From the NCBI GenBank assembly GCA_018105865.1, contig CM030848.1, forward strand, positions 15,913,786-15,977,785: a DNA stretch of 64,000 bases. Direction: 5' to 3'. The notes under the pieces are model-generated. The model searched no databases and had not been told where the DNA came from. It worked only from the letters and a program-made list of their open reading frames with translations. Shown here piece after piece: positions 12,001-24,524 of the stretch (the first letter of the stretch is position 1; the number at the start of each line of letters is the position of its first letter). The translations under genes and the position numbers were made by a program. The DNA is from Metaphire vulgaris. Its lineage: Eukaryota; Annelida; Clitellata; Crassiclitellata; Megascolecidae.

Positions 12001-15000
12001 AATAATGGGTCAACTCGGTCAACTAACTTCGACCGTAAGTTCCTGAACTTCAGGGTCTGTAACCAGGAACAAGAACGTTTGCTCCCACTTAGGATTTGTT
12101 GATGCGTGACGCGGATCGGTCTTTTCAATTCTGTTGCCGATTTCCAAGGAGACAAAAGGACTTGGCTCCTTCATTAACTTCGAGCTGGACTGAAGTTAGG
12201 AGAGAAACCAAGATATTCATGTAAATACAAACAGCAACATAATTATATTCTTAGAGATAAAACTTCTGCAAAAGTTGCAAATGAGGATCAGTCAATTTCT
12301 TACCTCACTATTCAATCTAATCTACCTAACTTTAGAAATTTTTATAGCGCCATTTCTTAATGATGCACGGAAGCATCAGGCAGTGGCATAGAAAATCACA
12401 TTCACACAATATCCATGCCAAAATCGAGGATATCACGTCGGACAACTAGATAACAGTCAATGCTATCCCAATCCTCTTCATTTTCCCCTTTTCAAGCCAC
12501 AACCAATAGCTAACTGCAGGAATCAGTGAAAAAATGGCAGCTATCCAAAGAAATCTACCATTACGTTGCCAAATTACATACTCACTGGAAGATCCCTCGC
12601 CGAATCAACATGGACGACAAGCAAAGCGCTCGATTCGAGTTCTGACTCTTTTCTCAAAGCCATTGTCTTTAAAACAACAACAAATGTTTCGTAAATCATC
12701 CAATTTTATAAAAATAAAATGTTACTAACATTCAGATATATGCAGCATAAGTAACAAGCTAAAATTGAAAATAAGATGTAAAGATGTAAAAAATTTAAAT
12801 TTTGAAGCAGGCACCCAAGTTGTTTAAAACACAAAACACCAAGTTGTCTTAGCAAAGCCAAGTGATTTATTACCATGAGAAAATTCTACCTTTACCAAAT
12901 CATCAGTCAGAAGATAATTTTTCAAAATCCGTTTACAATGAAGAAACCCGAGAACAGTTTTAAAGTTTCATTCCATAAAAATTTCACTAAATTAATTACA
13001 AGCAGAGAGGATTTCTCTAATACAATTCCCCAACACAATAGTCTATGCACATAATGAACCAAAAAATTTTATTTTTAAAAACACCTAAAGCCCTTACTGC
13101 CCAAATAAATAATCTGCATTGCATGCAAGTCTGTGCTTAAAAACAAATGGTGACTAGAAGGAGTCACGATGCAAATACCTTCTGAAGATCTGAAGGGTCG
13201 TTGCTGAGATAAAGCCACATGGCCTTTACATGCAACTGTCCTGTCTTAACATTCTCTAAAGTCAACCACTAGAAGGACACAACACAATTACTCATTAGAA
13301 AACTAAAATAATGCTCTTCATTCACTTGTTTTACTCCAAAATCACCAGAAACTGAATCCCCAAATATCCATCTGAGAAATAAGCACTGCATAATTATGAA
13401 AAATATTGAAAATTATGAAAATTCAAAGTTACCTGATCAATTGTTCCACGGTCTGGCAAATCATCTACACCGAGGAAAGCTCTGAAAGCAGAAATTAGCA
13501 ATATAAGAAAATTAAATCTGAGTTAGCATTTTAAAATCTTTCAATCCTATAATGTGAAAATCATAAAAACACTAAACAAACTTTCACGCTATGCAATACA
13601 ATCCAAAAACAGTGTCTCCACCTAGGTAATATATGGCATTGGTATCATACAATAACAGTGGTCAGAATATGTAAATAACTAGCAAACAGTGAGCAGCTTA
13701 TGAAGAGTGCCTCCAAATTAACACCAGCATATTATGTCTTATACTTTGCCCTTAACTAATTTTTTAATTTAAAGACGTGACCTTTTAAAAATTTTATTTT
13801 TAAATACTGTTGCAATGGGGGCAAGAGGAACTAAGCTTAATTTTTTGTAGCAATTTCTACTAATTGCGTTAGCTTAAAGGCTTTCCCTTTGATCGCCGTC
13901 TTTTAAATGGACCGTTGGCCATCAAAAGGCAAATGGACGAGACTTACGATCCGAGTTCATCGTCTGTTCCGCGCTCATCTTTGTCCATGACCTCAAAATT
14001 TATTCCTTCATCCTTGGAACTCTCCATAATAACCTGCACAGATACAAGCAAACAAATAGTCAGTCACATTTATCAAAACCCAAAGCTCTTTCCATGCACA
14101 CACACACACACACACACATACACACACAGACCATAGTTAAAATAGACAATAATTGATTAATTAATTATTAACTTCTGCAGTCTAATTTCTAATCCACGAA
14201 TATAACAAAACTGTACGCTAAGAATAAATTAACTGTACATTTAATGTATCATAATTATTCAAGCGTGCGCTTTTGTGCAGAATACTGAATAGAGCTCTGC
14301 ACTGAATTCCAATATAAGAAGTGACTTTGCCTCAAAACGCTTGTTCCATTTTGGCGTCAGTGTGTTCTTGATGACATTTGTTACGAATACTTGACCATTT
14401 ACTGCACAAATGCAAAATAATAAATACATACAATAGTCAATGTAAATGCAAGGAACAGTAAATAAAATCCAATCCCACAGAGAAGGACTTTAACACACAG
14501 TTCTAACCACATCTGAAATAAATAATAACTACTCAGCTAAGTTTGCAGTTACGTTTGCAGTAAACCAGTTACACTTTCATCAATAGGCACTTCATGACAG
14601 AGAGTGACTTTATTACTTAATATGCATATGTACTTATACCTTTAGCGATGCAGTAGGGATCAGACTTTCCCGATTTAAGTACGCCAATGTCTGCCCTCTT
14701 CAAATCAGCCGCTTCAATGATTGTCAAGCACATGACACCCTGTGGTTAATGACATCAAACACTAAGAATGAAAACAGAGTCATTAATGATAATCAAGAGA
14801 ATTAACAGTATACTGACAGGGGCTCTCACCTTTAACCCCTTACCAGCCGTGAACACTCACATATGCGTCCATTTTACATTATATTACAAATAAATGGTCT
14901 CTAAAGGGGTTAACATTTAAATTTATCATAATCAATTGTACCATAATCTCATAACTAAGAGTATATTTTTATTTACTACTTTCTCTGGCTTGAACAAAGT

Positions 15001-18000
15001 TTTAATTTCAACAAATTAAGTACAATTTCCTGAATACTTGACATTGCAGTAACTTCATACTATATTAACGTCTGTACACTTTTCCAATTATAAAAGGGTA
15101 AAGATGTTCTGGACCACATCATTGTGTCCCAAACAAGCAAATATAGTGAAACCTGTTGATAGCAAGTCCATTTAATATCACAACTATCACAACTCCATTC
15201 ACTACCACATTCATCTGTGGTGCTAACTGAGTAGTTATTATTTAAATTCAGATTAGCACAAGTCTTTAATGCCTTTTAATCTTAGCATATACAGTTAAAG
15301 TTCCTTATACTTTACTTATGCCTTAAGTAATGCTTAGTACTAATAATTATTTTGATTCAGCTGTGTTGTCTTCATCATAATGAGGCACGTTTATGTGTGT
15401 GTGTGTGTGTGTGTGTCCTGCTCTGGCTGTTTCATTGAATTCTACTGCATTTCTAAGTTTGACTTTCTTCAACTAAGAATTATAAACTATTATAGTTAAA
15501 AAGTACTTAAAATTGTCTTAAGACTACAATCAAATAATTGTGAAACTGCTATCATCAGAAACCCACCTCTGCATCAATCACGGTGTCTATCTGCGCTGCA
15601 CGGATATCTTCTATAAGCCGGACAGGAATCTTGTTTGGCAGAACCAAAAGATTGGCGATCTGATCGGAGATAATAGTTCGCAAAGCAGTGCTGAAAGCAA
15701 ATGGCAAATCACAAAAGTGATACAAAAACAAAACAAACACATCATCTGAATCAGTTTCTAGACTCCTTTAAGACTTTCTCCATTTGTAATCTTCATGACC
15801 TCATCAGTCAGCAAGACTTTCTTATTCCAACAGAACTGTTCTGATCTAATAGAAGATACACCAAATTCTGAACCAAAAATATGACATTTCTAATTTTAAA
15901 AATTCCAATTTTAAAACCTGAAATATACCAAAACCCACATTTCTGACAATTTTAGCTAAGACTGCAAGAAACTGTCTCGATACTAAAATGGCCTAAAAGC
16001 AGACTTCACTTACTGCAAAGAACCCAATTAAATGAGTACATCAATGGACATGCAAAATCTACCTTACACACACACACATACGCACGCACACACAGATTGT
16101 TGTACTGTTGTTGTACAGCTGTTGCACAGCTCAGGTATATATCCTGTGTGTTTATCAGAAAATGATGTTAATGACCAATCGAAATCTTCAGCCTCTCTGT
16201 TAAAAACTCAAAATTAAGTTAAAAAAACTATGCGTCCAAACAACTTCAACCTATTCAAAATTGACCTCAGAGAATTTTGGTAAATTTTAGCGGGACTAAA
16301 GCAAAACCTATGGAACAAGACTTGATGACTAAATAAACTGCTCTAAGAACCCTAACTTACCTTAGTAATGGCATATCAAGAACTTTAGCAACATCCGTGA
16401 GATCAAAATCTATATTCTAAACAAGAAACAAGCAAAAGAAAACAAACAGCTTTCCTGGCACATCAAATGCTTCTTGTAGGCTAAGTATTATTAATTATGA
16501 GCACTATTAAGAATTATGAGCACTATCTATTATGAATTGTACCATATATTATTAATTATGCTATCTATTATGAATTGTGCCATATATTATTAATTATGCT
16601 ATCTATTATGAGTTATGCCATATATTATTAATTATGCTATATATTATGAATTATGATCTCTATTATAAGTTAACCTATGTACTAACGTATAAATCTGAAA
16701 GAAGTTACAAGTTTCATCTTGTTTTGAATTGTTCATAATAATTCCACCAAAACCATCAAAACCCCACAATCAACGCTGATCTTAGTATGTACTTTGAATA
16801 TCTCTAGATGCAAAACACGACACACACCGGTTGGTTAAGGAAGAAAATCGATAGTCCTCCTATTATCGGCATTTTGTTGACCAAAGGTCGCATCACAATT
16901 CTCACTGATCCTTGCACCTACAAAATGCCTTCACCATAAATACACCAAATACATCACTCACTATTCTAATCAACATATTTGTAACAATGAATAAGTGATT
17001 GAGATAATAATAAATAATAATAATAAATGTTATTTTTTATAATCAGTAACATTTCAACTTAGGGTAATATATTCATCATTCGACTGACACAAACCATTTT
17101 GTGATTCAAGTGAAAAATCAAACAATTCATTAATATGAGAAAGTGCATATTTTGAAATTTTTGCAAATGTTTGGCAATAATAAAGCTCTTTGGCTGACAC
17201 TATCAGCTTAGATGAAAGCATTTCACCAAGCTGAAGCTTCTGCTCTGAGAAATAAATGACATCAGCTCGAACTGAGGACTTTCCAAAACGCGTCGATCAC
17301 TTTAAATAACGAAACTAAGGAAGCCGTAAAATGGAAGAACCTATTCGCCTATGTATGCTCACATAATTTTCAATACTTCCTGAATTTTTATTTTGCCATC
17401 AATATAATATAACAACAAACATGCAATGTGACCATAATTTTGGCTTAAAAGTGATTAATCTCAATAATAGAAGAACTTTCTATTGACTTATAACAACTGA
17501 CCTACCATTATATCTTTGACGCCGGCTGTGATGTTGCGCACAGATACAGTAAGCTCAGCATCACTTGCCAGGCTAAAAATTTAATGTACAGATTATGTCT
17601 CAATCTCGTCACAAACAACCCCTTCGAAAGCAATTAAGAGACGCAAATTGACTGCTAAGAAACGAATGCAGGGGCCTTCCTTAATCAATCAATCGATACT
17701 TAAATGCACAACTAATTAACTCCTGCTCAGGGCTACTCTTGGATAACTGTTCCTACAATAGGTAGAGATCATAAACTCACGCAATGTCAACATCCAGGAT
17801 AACTTCGTCTCTTTTCACGGTATCCGTATAGGTTTTCACACCTCCCACACGCAATGGCTAAACAGGAAACCAAACTACGGATAATTTTCTTCCTTTTCTG
17901 AATAAATAATTTCTTCTGAATATTTTGCATACACATCACAAAGAAGTCAATTTTGAGGGCAAAGCACAGCTTTAATTTCATAATAAATCAAAATGCACGA

Positions 18001-19939
18001 GATTTATAAAAACTCCAAGTGCAGACGAATGAACATCAATATTCTTAAACTCACAATGTCTCCCAGACAAATTTTCTCAAACTTGAAAGGCGTTAACTTG
18101 GCTGGAAGATTTCTGTTAATAATCGGCTCCACAGAATGTTTGAGAATATTTTCCACAAGCTTACTGATGTATGGCCACATCTGCTGAATTACCTACCAAT
18201 GAAAACAAAAGTAAAGTAAAAGTAAAGTAAAGTAAAATCTCGTGGATTTCTATAGTGCCTTGGAAAGCAGCACAACAGTAGCTGCTTATTCTTAGGCGCT
18301 CAGCCTCTCCTAAAATAGCTATAGGAAAGGTGTGGGATCAGCCAGGCAATAGTCAATATCCGAAGGGCAGTGAGGCTAGGTTGTTGCAGCTATGGCGGAA
18401 ATGATTTAAGAAACAGGAAGGATTTAAGCTTAGACCTGAAGACTTGAGGAGATAATGCAGGAATTATAGGAAATGAGGATTCAGATTTTATTGTTTGAAA
18501 GTGTCCAAGTCTGCGGATGGAAGCTGGGATCGAGTTCCAAAGTTCAGGTGAGGTGTATGAGAAGGCACGGTTGCAAATTTTCAGGGATGACTGATTCAGT
18601 GGGCGTGACAGAGTGAGATGAGATGACGAACGTGTGGGTCGAGGAGGCTGAGGGGTTAATAGTGATCTAAGGTAGACAGGTTTTGATGACTGAAGTGAGC
18701 TATATGTGAGTGTTATTATCTTATATTGAATACGTTCAGTTATTTTAAGCCAATGTAATGATTTTAGTATGGGCGAAATATGAAAAAAACAAAAAACAAA
18801 GATGACAAAATACATAAATACAATGCTCACATTGATCCATGCAAACGTTTATGCCATGAAAATACTTAAAATAATGAAACCTGATCAATCAATCAATCAA
18901 CTTATATGGTGCCACTATCATAATGCCTAGAGCATGGCTGCTGATGCACCAAATCCAATCTGAATGAGAGCCAGGTCAAACCAGAAAGGTTAGTCCAGAG
19001 ATCAGAGTAGGGGAGCAATCCTAAGTAGATAAGACAATGAAATATGCTCTCTCATATAATTAATAACATAAATATGAGTACATGAGAAAATGAGAGGCCT
19101 ACTTTGTTCAGCCATTCTGCACGTTCAGTATCTGGAAAGTAGACCTAAAATACAAAAGTCGTTACTTCAACCCAAAATCCAAATAAGACAAGTAATCAAA
19201 TGAAAACATACTCTTTCTTATGCAAATTCTCCGCATTGTGTCGGGCCATTGGTAGCTTTGCCATTAAACTCTATTTTTATTTATTTATTTATTTTTATTT
19301 ATTTTTTTATTTTTTATTCTGCGCTCATTTCTTCAGTGTCTTATAACTGGTTATGTTGTAGGCATCCATCATATCCAGCTAAACAACAACATTTTGCTTT
19401 TCGTCCTTTCAGTCATCTTTCCAATATACTTTTCATCGCCGAGGTGAATATTAAAAGTGAAAACAATGAGCCCTGTTTGTTTCTTTATTTTTTTATGCAT
19501 AGTTTTTCAAAGTCTGTAATTCCCAAAGCAGGAAAAGTCCACTTACCCAAGCGGGCAGCTCTTCGACCCTGGCGAGGACCGTCTCCTCGTTGCCATCGTC
19601 GACCGTCGAAGGGGCCGTTGTCCTCTTCGCCTTCCTCTTTCGTCGATAGACAGCCGCGTAAACGACGTAGCCCAACACGGCGATCAGAATCCACGACACG
19701 CTGAACCTCAGGTAGCCGACCATCCATACGGCCAGCAGGATCCCGGCCACCCGCACCCACTTGACCACCAGGGGCACCAGATGGATCCCCTGGGACCGAG
19801 TACCAGGACGACCGCCCACGCCCTTAGAGGCCCTCTTCTTCGACTGTCTCAACGGATCAGTCCTCGAAGATGACGAGGAGCCGAAAACTGCCTTTGAATC
19901 CGCATCAATCGGCGACGAAGGTTCTTCGGACTCGGACAT
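9076..19939 (-). CDS. ESYT2: Extended synaptotagmin (E-Syt2/3 type: hairpin-SMP-C2A-C2B-C2C)
   Basis: E-Syts anchor in the ER, tether it to the plasma membrane and move glycerolipids through the SMP domain. Exons from the 5' end: 19547-19939, 19103-19144, 18055-18192, 17781-17857, 17506-17572, 16828-16917, 16361-16416, 15567-15690, 14640-14739, 14331-14401, 13948-14033, 13433-13481, 13179-13268, 12586-12645, 12028-12189, 11601-11753, 10950-11188, 10160-10243, 9549-9683, 9076-9238 (TAG). Length is about 792 aa. A hydrophobic hairpin lies at residues 63-97, then LPAW and [12 protein letters not shown] (SMP start), SMP to about 325, C2A about 328-455 (SDPYC; acidic loop [12 protein letters not shown]), C2B about 465-586, an acidic Ser/Ala linker, and C2C about 670-790 ([12 protein letters not shown] with a KRKTQTKK basic patch). 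Three C2 domains indicate ESYT2/3 rather than ESYT1. It ends in FTDW, shorter than vertebrate forms. One intron uses a GC donor. Confidence 0.95.
16487..16675. repeat. AT-rich minisatellite in an ESYT intron
   Basis: Units of about 38 bp containing CCATATATTATTAATTATGC and CTATTATGAATT repeat about four times. Confidence 0.75.
18207..18389 (-). mobile_element. LINE 3' UTR and (ACTT)-type tail, family A
   Basis: This is the 3' end of the LINE copy whose ORF2 remnant lies just upstream. Read on the minus strand it runs through a conserved 3' UTR into CACGAGATTTTACTTTACTT repeats. Four other copies of the same 3' end occur at 34167-34265, 44690-44957, 48300-48375 and 61791-61946. Confidence 0.75.
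18390..18830 (-). pseudogene. LINE ORF2 C-terminal remnant
   Basis: The minus frame encodes the typical end of a non-LTR retrotransposon polymerase: [47 protein letters not shown] and a final [14 protein letters not shown]. This is the LHWLP..R..FKI / LWNSLP / FK..LKTHLF pattern of Jockey/CR1-type ORF2 tails. Upstream coding parts are missing, so this is a 5'-truncated copy inside ESYT intron 2. It is followed downstream on the minus strand by its 3' UTR and tail. Confidence 0.8.
18880..19015 (-). mobile_element. LINE/SINE-like 3' end with (TTGA)-type tail, family B
   Basis: Read on the minus strand the repeat ends in GCACCATATAAG followed by TTGATTGATTGA. The inner part (AGAGCCAGGTCAA) is shared with 48555-48690. 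It lies in ESYT intron 2. Confidence 0.55.
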
Positions 19940-20154
19940 CGTCTTAATATGCAGAAAATTTAAACGATTTCTTCTGATTTTATCTAAATTAGTTAAAATA
20001 GTTTCCTAATATCGAAGCTAATGTTTTGTTTTTGACCATAGAAATTACTAGCTAGTCTAGTCACTGGATATAGCGTGCCTGTGGCAAAGATATCAGATAT
20101 CTGATGCCATCTTTGCTAAGTTTTAAGACAACGGTTTCTCTGCTTACCAAAAGA

Positions 20155-20553
20155 AATGCCAATTTAGGGGGAGGAGTTTTTAAAAAGTTTGACAGTTGTT
20201 GACAGGGGACAGAGGCTGAGGGGGGTCAAGAGAAGTTGACGTCAACAATTTCACTTTTTACAAATAATCAAAAATAGGAAGTTTCATGGAATACTACTTA
20301 TTAGTTATTACAATGGAAAAAAGCATGGCAAAAAAGGTCAGCACCACCACATTTTGACACTCGATGAGAAAAAATGGTCATCACCACAAAAATAATAACC
20401 TTGTTATTGGGACCTGTCATTGATCTTACGGGGGGGTCTACAAGTTTTTGACGTAATTATGGGGGGGTTAAGTGAAAGTTGACAGTTGTTGACAAGGGGG
20501 GAGGGGGTCAAATATTGCCCAAAAATTGTTGACATAATTAATGGACAGCCCCT
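20155..20553. mobile_element. GGGGCTGTCC-type MITE, left tip eroded
   Basis: The right end reads, on the minus strand, GGGGCTGTCCATTAATTA continuing into GTCAACAATTT. The same 30-bp end opens the copies at 57998 and 61947. The inside has G-runs and repeated TTGACAGTTGTTGAC boxes. The first roughly 20 bp are missing or diverged. Confidence 0.65.
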
Positions 20554-21465
20554 AACTGTACACAAAGGATAAAAAGCTGAATATAATACTAAGTCTACAA
20601 GGGAGCAAATTAACAGGGGGAATTTGTAATTTTGAGGGGGAATTTGTAATTGGGGGGGAATTGAGCCCGGCTGCAAGGAGGATAGAAGCCGCTGCCCCCA
20701 ACAGAAGAATTTATTATAACTAATGCCACGAAAGTTGTATAAAGTTGTAAAACTGCTTCAGAATATGACTGTTTAAAAACATGTTGATAAAGTTATACAA
20801 CCTGTTTTATAAATGATTATAAGTAGTTCGTGTCTAAAAATAATGATACTGAACATTTTGTATTGCAGTTCGATGAATAATGAAGTTAATTCAATAAATT
20901 GATGTTATGGCTACATCCTCTTAAGTACTCGATTGCATTCCGGTTTTCGTAATCTAGCACAACAGTCTTCAATCGAAGGCACCGACAATTGTTATCACCC
21001 AACCGTCGGGGCGAGATTAGCATTTATTTAAACTCAGTGAAACTTTGCTCCGAATTGTCCTTCTCCGAATTGTCCGCTCAAGACACTTAAAGTGAAAATT
21101 TAAACTACGCAAAATAAGCAAACCAGCAAAACTCGTTTGAAGGAGTTTATATTACCATTAAAGATGGTTACAATCTTTGCTGGCTTACAATCATATGCTG
21201 GCAATGCTGCATATTTAGCACACCAAGAAACTGTCTAATTCAAATACAGTCACATCTAAAAGACCGTCAAACAGTGTCATATTAAGCAGAATTAACAGCA
21301 ATTTGCTTAAGTTGAACATTGATAGTAATTTGAGATCAGAAATGTTTGCAACATAAATGGATTTACACCAAGAGGAGTGATCAATCAACTGTAAACAAAC
21401 TTTTAACAAATAACACAATCCTACATACCCTTGCTGCTATAGTATCAATTGGCATTGTAACTCAT

Positions 21466-21620
21466 CAGGGATATTTCTAGGATTAAATTAGGGGGGGTCC
21501 AGAGCTAATTAGTACGCATTTTGTATGCATACCATTGTCACATTACCAAATTTTGGGGGTGTCGACCTCAAATTGGGGGAGGGGTGTTGGGGAGTGTTAG
21601 GGGGGTGTAAAATATCCCTG
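21466..21620. mobile_element. hAT-type MITE, 155 bp, with intact target-site duplication
   Basis: The ends are CAGGGATATTT and its inverted copy AAATATCCCTG. Perfect 8-bp direct repeats TAACTCAT flank it at 21458-21465 and 21621-21628. An 8-bp duplication and CA..TG ends are the hAT signature. It is G-rich inside with no coding capacity. Confidence 0.8.
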
Positions 21621-21720
21621 TAACTCATACAGTATATTACAAGCAACAAGACGTCAGTTGAAGCCGAATTACACAAATCAGAGAAAGCCGATGATACTGC
21701 ATATTAACCGCACTCGATAC

Positions 21721-21946
21721 CATTGGTGTCGCCACGCCCCCCACCCCCCATTCTGACTGGGACCGGCTGTGGCATTTGCACAACCCGTTGGAAAATTCTG
21801 GGGGTAGGTAGTACGATTGAACTCAAAGAGAATGCACCAAAGTTGAAATTGCACGACGCAATTGGCTCGTTCTGTTTGTCAATACCTTTTCGCCGAAAAT
21901 GTCGACGTGCCCTCCCCTCTGGAATCCCAGCTGCTATGCCCCACTG
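21721..21946. mobile_element. MITE copy related to 55766-55987
   Basis: It shares internal order with the 55766 element (GCCACG, CTGG.ACCGG, ATTTGCACAA, GGGTAGGTAGTA, AATGTCGACGTG). Flanks CTCGATAC and CTCAGAAC agree at 5 of 8 bases, consistent with an old duplication. Confidence 0.55.
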
Positions 21947-23510
21947 CTCAGAACAGAACCATGACTACAGAGAACTGAATCTATTGAAGAGATGAACAAA
22001 TCTACGGTAGATAAGCAGTGAAAAAACCACTCTCCAATCAAAGTCAAAGAAATAATTATAATTCTTTTAAATAAATTCCCCATAATGAATAATAACACGA
22101 GGTGCCTGAAATTTAAAGTAGCCTCTGAAATGCAACGTACATTAACAGTAAAAGCATGAAGAATATTGAAATCTGTTAAAATAAAATCAATGGAGCTATT
22201 CTAAATTTATTAACACCAAAGCGCAAAACACTCGGTAAACAGTTACGCAAAATCAAAACATACTGTATGACAATGATTCACACATAAACATTATGTCTTA
22301 TTTTACGAATCAGCAATCAAGTACTAAGTACCAACTCTAGTATTAATAGATTTCAAGTACATGCTGCAGTCAAGATGCCAATAAGATAGTACATGGCATT
22401 CTGTAACATCTAAATAATTCCAAATAATTCACATATTGATGGAATACTTAGGCATCTGACTGAACCCAGGGTTTTAAACCTCCAATATTCGAATGGCTTA
22501 AATACTTTACACAGTTCAGAGTCTTTATTTGTTCAAAATGAAACAAATCATCGACTTCCAAAACTCTCAAATCAAATAATCTGCAAACATGATGATCTAC
22601 ATGACTGTCACACCATCCACAAATTCATAAATTACTAAAAAAACATCCAAAATAATAAAACATTGAAATTTCTTACTACAGCCACAACGAAATCAAACTG
22701 CATATAATTATAACATTTCAAAGTGAATCACATGTTGTTCACACGAAACTATTCCGATCAGAATCCCAAATCATGTTTGAAATCGAATCACAATTTGCTT
22801 TTTCTGCTGCTGCCAGACGCATTAAAAATAATTAACATGACTTCAAAACTACACTTAATGCTAATGAGTCTAGATAACTCTGTAACATGTTACACATAAT
22901 ATATTCAATGTATTTCATCGTGGTCGTGATAAGCAGCTGTGTGCTGAATCAAGAACATTACAGACGGTCACAACTTGCATGAAAGTCATAACACAGCGTC
23001 CTGAATTGAATTCGTTCATAATTAAATATATCACAAAGTCTGCAGTATCTCCAAATCTACATTCACAATTCAAAAGCACATCATTAACTCTGATTAACTG
23101 ACTCTGTATGTATCAGGGCTCTCTGTCCTCTGCCAGTGCCTCAAAGCAAGATGAAGATCTCAATGTTTAAACACTCAAGTTCTAGTTAAGAAAGAAATAC
23201 AGAACTGATATGTGAAAATATTAATAAAGAGGATCAAAATTGTCTAAGCGTGGCTTCTTGCTTCTCCCCTCCAGAGACAAAATGTTCCTCAGCATGTCTG
23301 CCATAGGGTCAGCTTTGAGGCCTCAATTCTCCAACATCTCCCTTAAAACTTGCCCCGGTCCAAATTGGATATCTCATGAGTTCACCAGTGTGCATGGCAC
23401 ATAAGGATACAGAAGGCCCTGACATTCAATAACCACATAAACAGTTTCACATCATCACACTGCACAGACGTGTCAAGTATAAAGGCGGTTCAGAACACCA
23501 CAGTGGCGTA

Positions 23511-23820
23511 GCCAGGATTTCCGGGAGGGTGGGTTTGGGATTTTGGTTTTTGATCGTTAACAACACCAACTTTTGAAAAATCTTAACAAGCAAAAATAAA
23601 TAAAACAAAAAAACCTTATCATCTCCAGTTTTTTCCTGACAAGCAAAAAAACGGTCCTCACCTCTTAAACACCATTACATCCTACAATCTATACCCAAGG
23701 GGGTTTAACCCCCAAAGTTGCATCAAAAAATTAAAAATGCATGGAAACTCATTAAAAATATTTTGTTTTTGGCAGCCAAGAGAGGGGTTTAACCTCTAAA
23801 ATCCCTTGGCTACGCCACTT
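23511..23820. mobile_element. hAT-type MITE, 310 bp
   Basis: The left end CAGTGGCGTAGCCA is matched in inverted form at the right end (TGGCTACGCCACTT). Flanking 8-mers GAACACCA and GCACACCA differ by one base. No transposase frame is present. Confidence 0.75.
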
Positions 23821-24086
23821 GCACACCAGACTAAAGTCACCTACGAAATCAATGTAAATGCAAAACATAAAGTTTAATAATCCAACTCTCCAACTCAACT
23901 GAATGCAAAAACCAAATGCAAACATTAGCTAGCTTGTTCATGGAGAATAGCAGTTACTGCTGTTGCAGCAAGAACACCAAAGCAATGATACAGGCGGCGT
24001 AAAATCACCAATATTCACGCCTCCATTAATTTACATTTACTATGACATAATCACATGGCATTTAGCAACGTTCAATATGTCGAAGT

Positions 24087-24461
24087 CAGTGGCGGTTCCA
24101 AGAACTCTTGGTGGAGGGATGCAATGAATTTCTAGGAAGATCCTGTCAATTGTCAAAGGAATTATATGTAAACGGTTTAGAAGAAATCTATAGATTTGAT
24201 TTATAAAATATTATGTTGAGAATTGACAATGTATAAAAGCCATTTTAGTCTGGTTGTACAAAGTCAGAGAGCAAAATCAAGTTCTCTGTTGCTGGAAGCA
24301 AATTTGCTGATGACATTGTCTATGGATATGTCCATATCTTTGTGAATATACTGTACATCAAGGCTAATCCATTTAGACGATCATCTTCCATTGAAGACGC
24401 ATTTTTGGTGGGCTGGTGGGGGGATGCATCCCCAGTCATCCCCAACGTGGAACCGCCCCTG
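24087..24461. mobile_element. hAT-type MITE, 375 bp, with perfect target-site duplication
   Basis: The left end CAGTGGCGGTTCCA and the right end TGGAACCGCCCCTG are inverted repeats. GTCGAAGT is duplicated exactly at 24079-24086 and 24462-24469. It lies just 3' of the alpha-arrestin stop codon (minus strand), so it may be part of that transcript's 3' UTR or flank. Confidence 0.85.
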
Positions 24462-24524
24462 GTCGAAGTGCCTATTGACGAGTCGCAATCATGTTTCAGT
24501 GATGTCCAGTTGTCAGCTCAACTA

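Larger units (their letters stand above)
19940..24524. other. Intergenic region between ESYT start and alpha-arrestin end
   Basis: It contains five MITE-type elements (listed separately) in AT-rich unique sequence. The ESYT promoter should lie just above 19939. No TATA box or CpG island is obvious, and no coding exon was found. Confidence 0.6.

Noticed and set aside
19485..19760. Open frames overlapping ESYT exon 1 in other frames or on the other strand
   Set aside because: They shadow the GC-rich coding exon; only the frame with the hydrophobic hairpin and LPAW matches a family.
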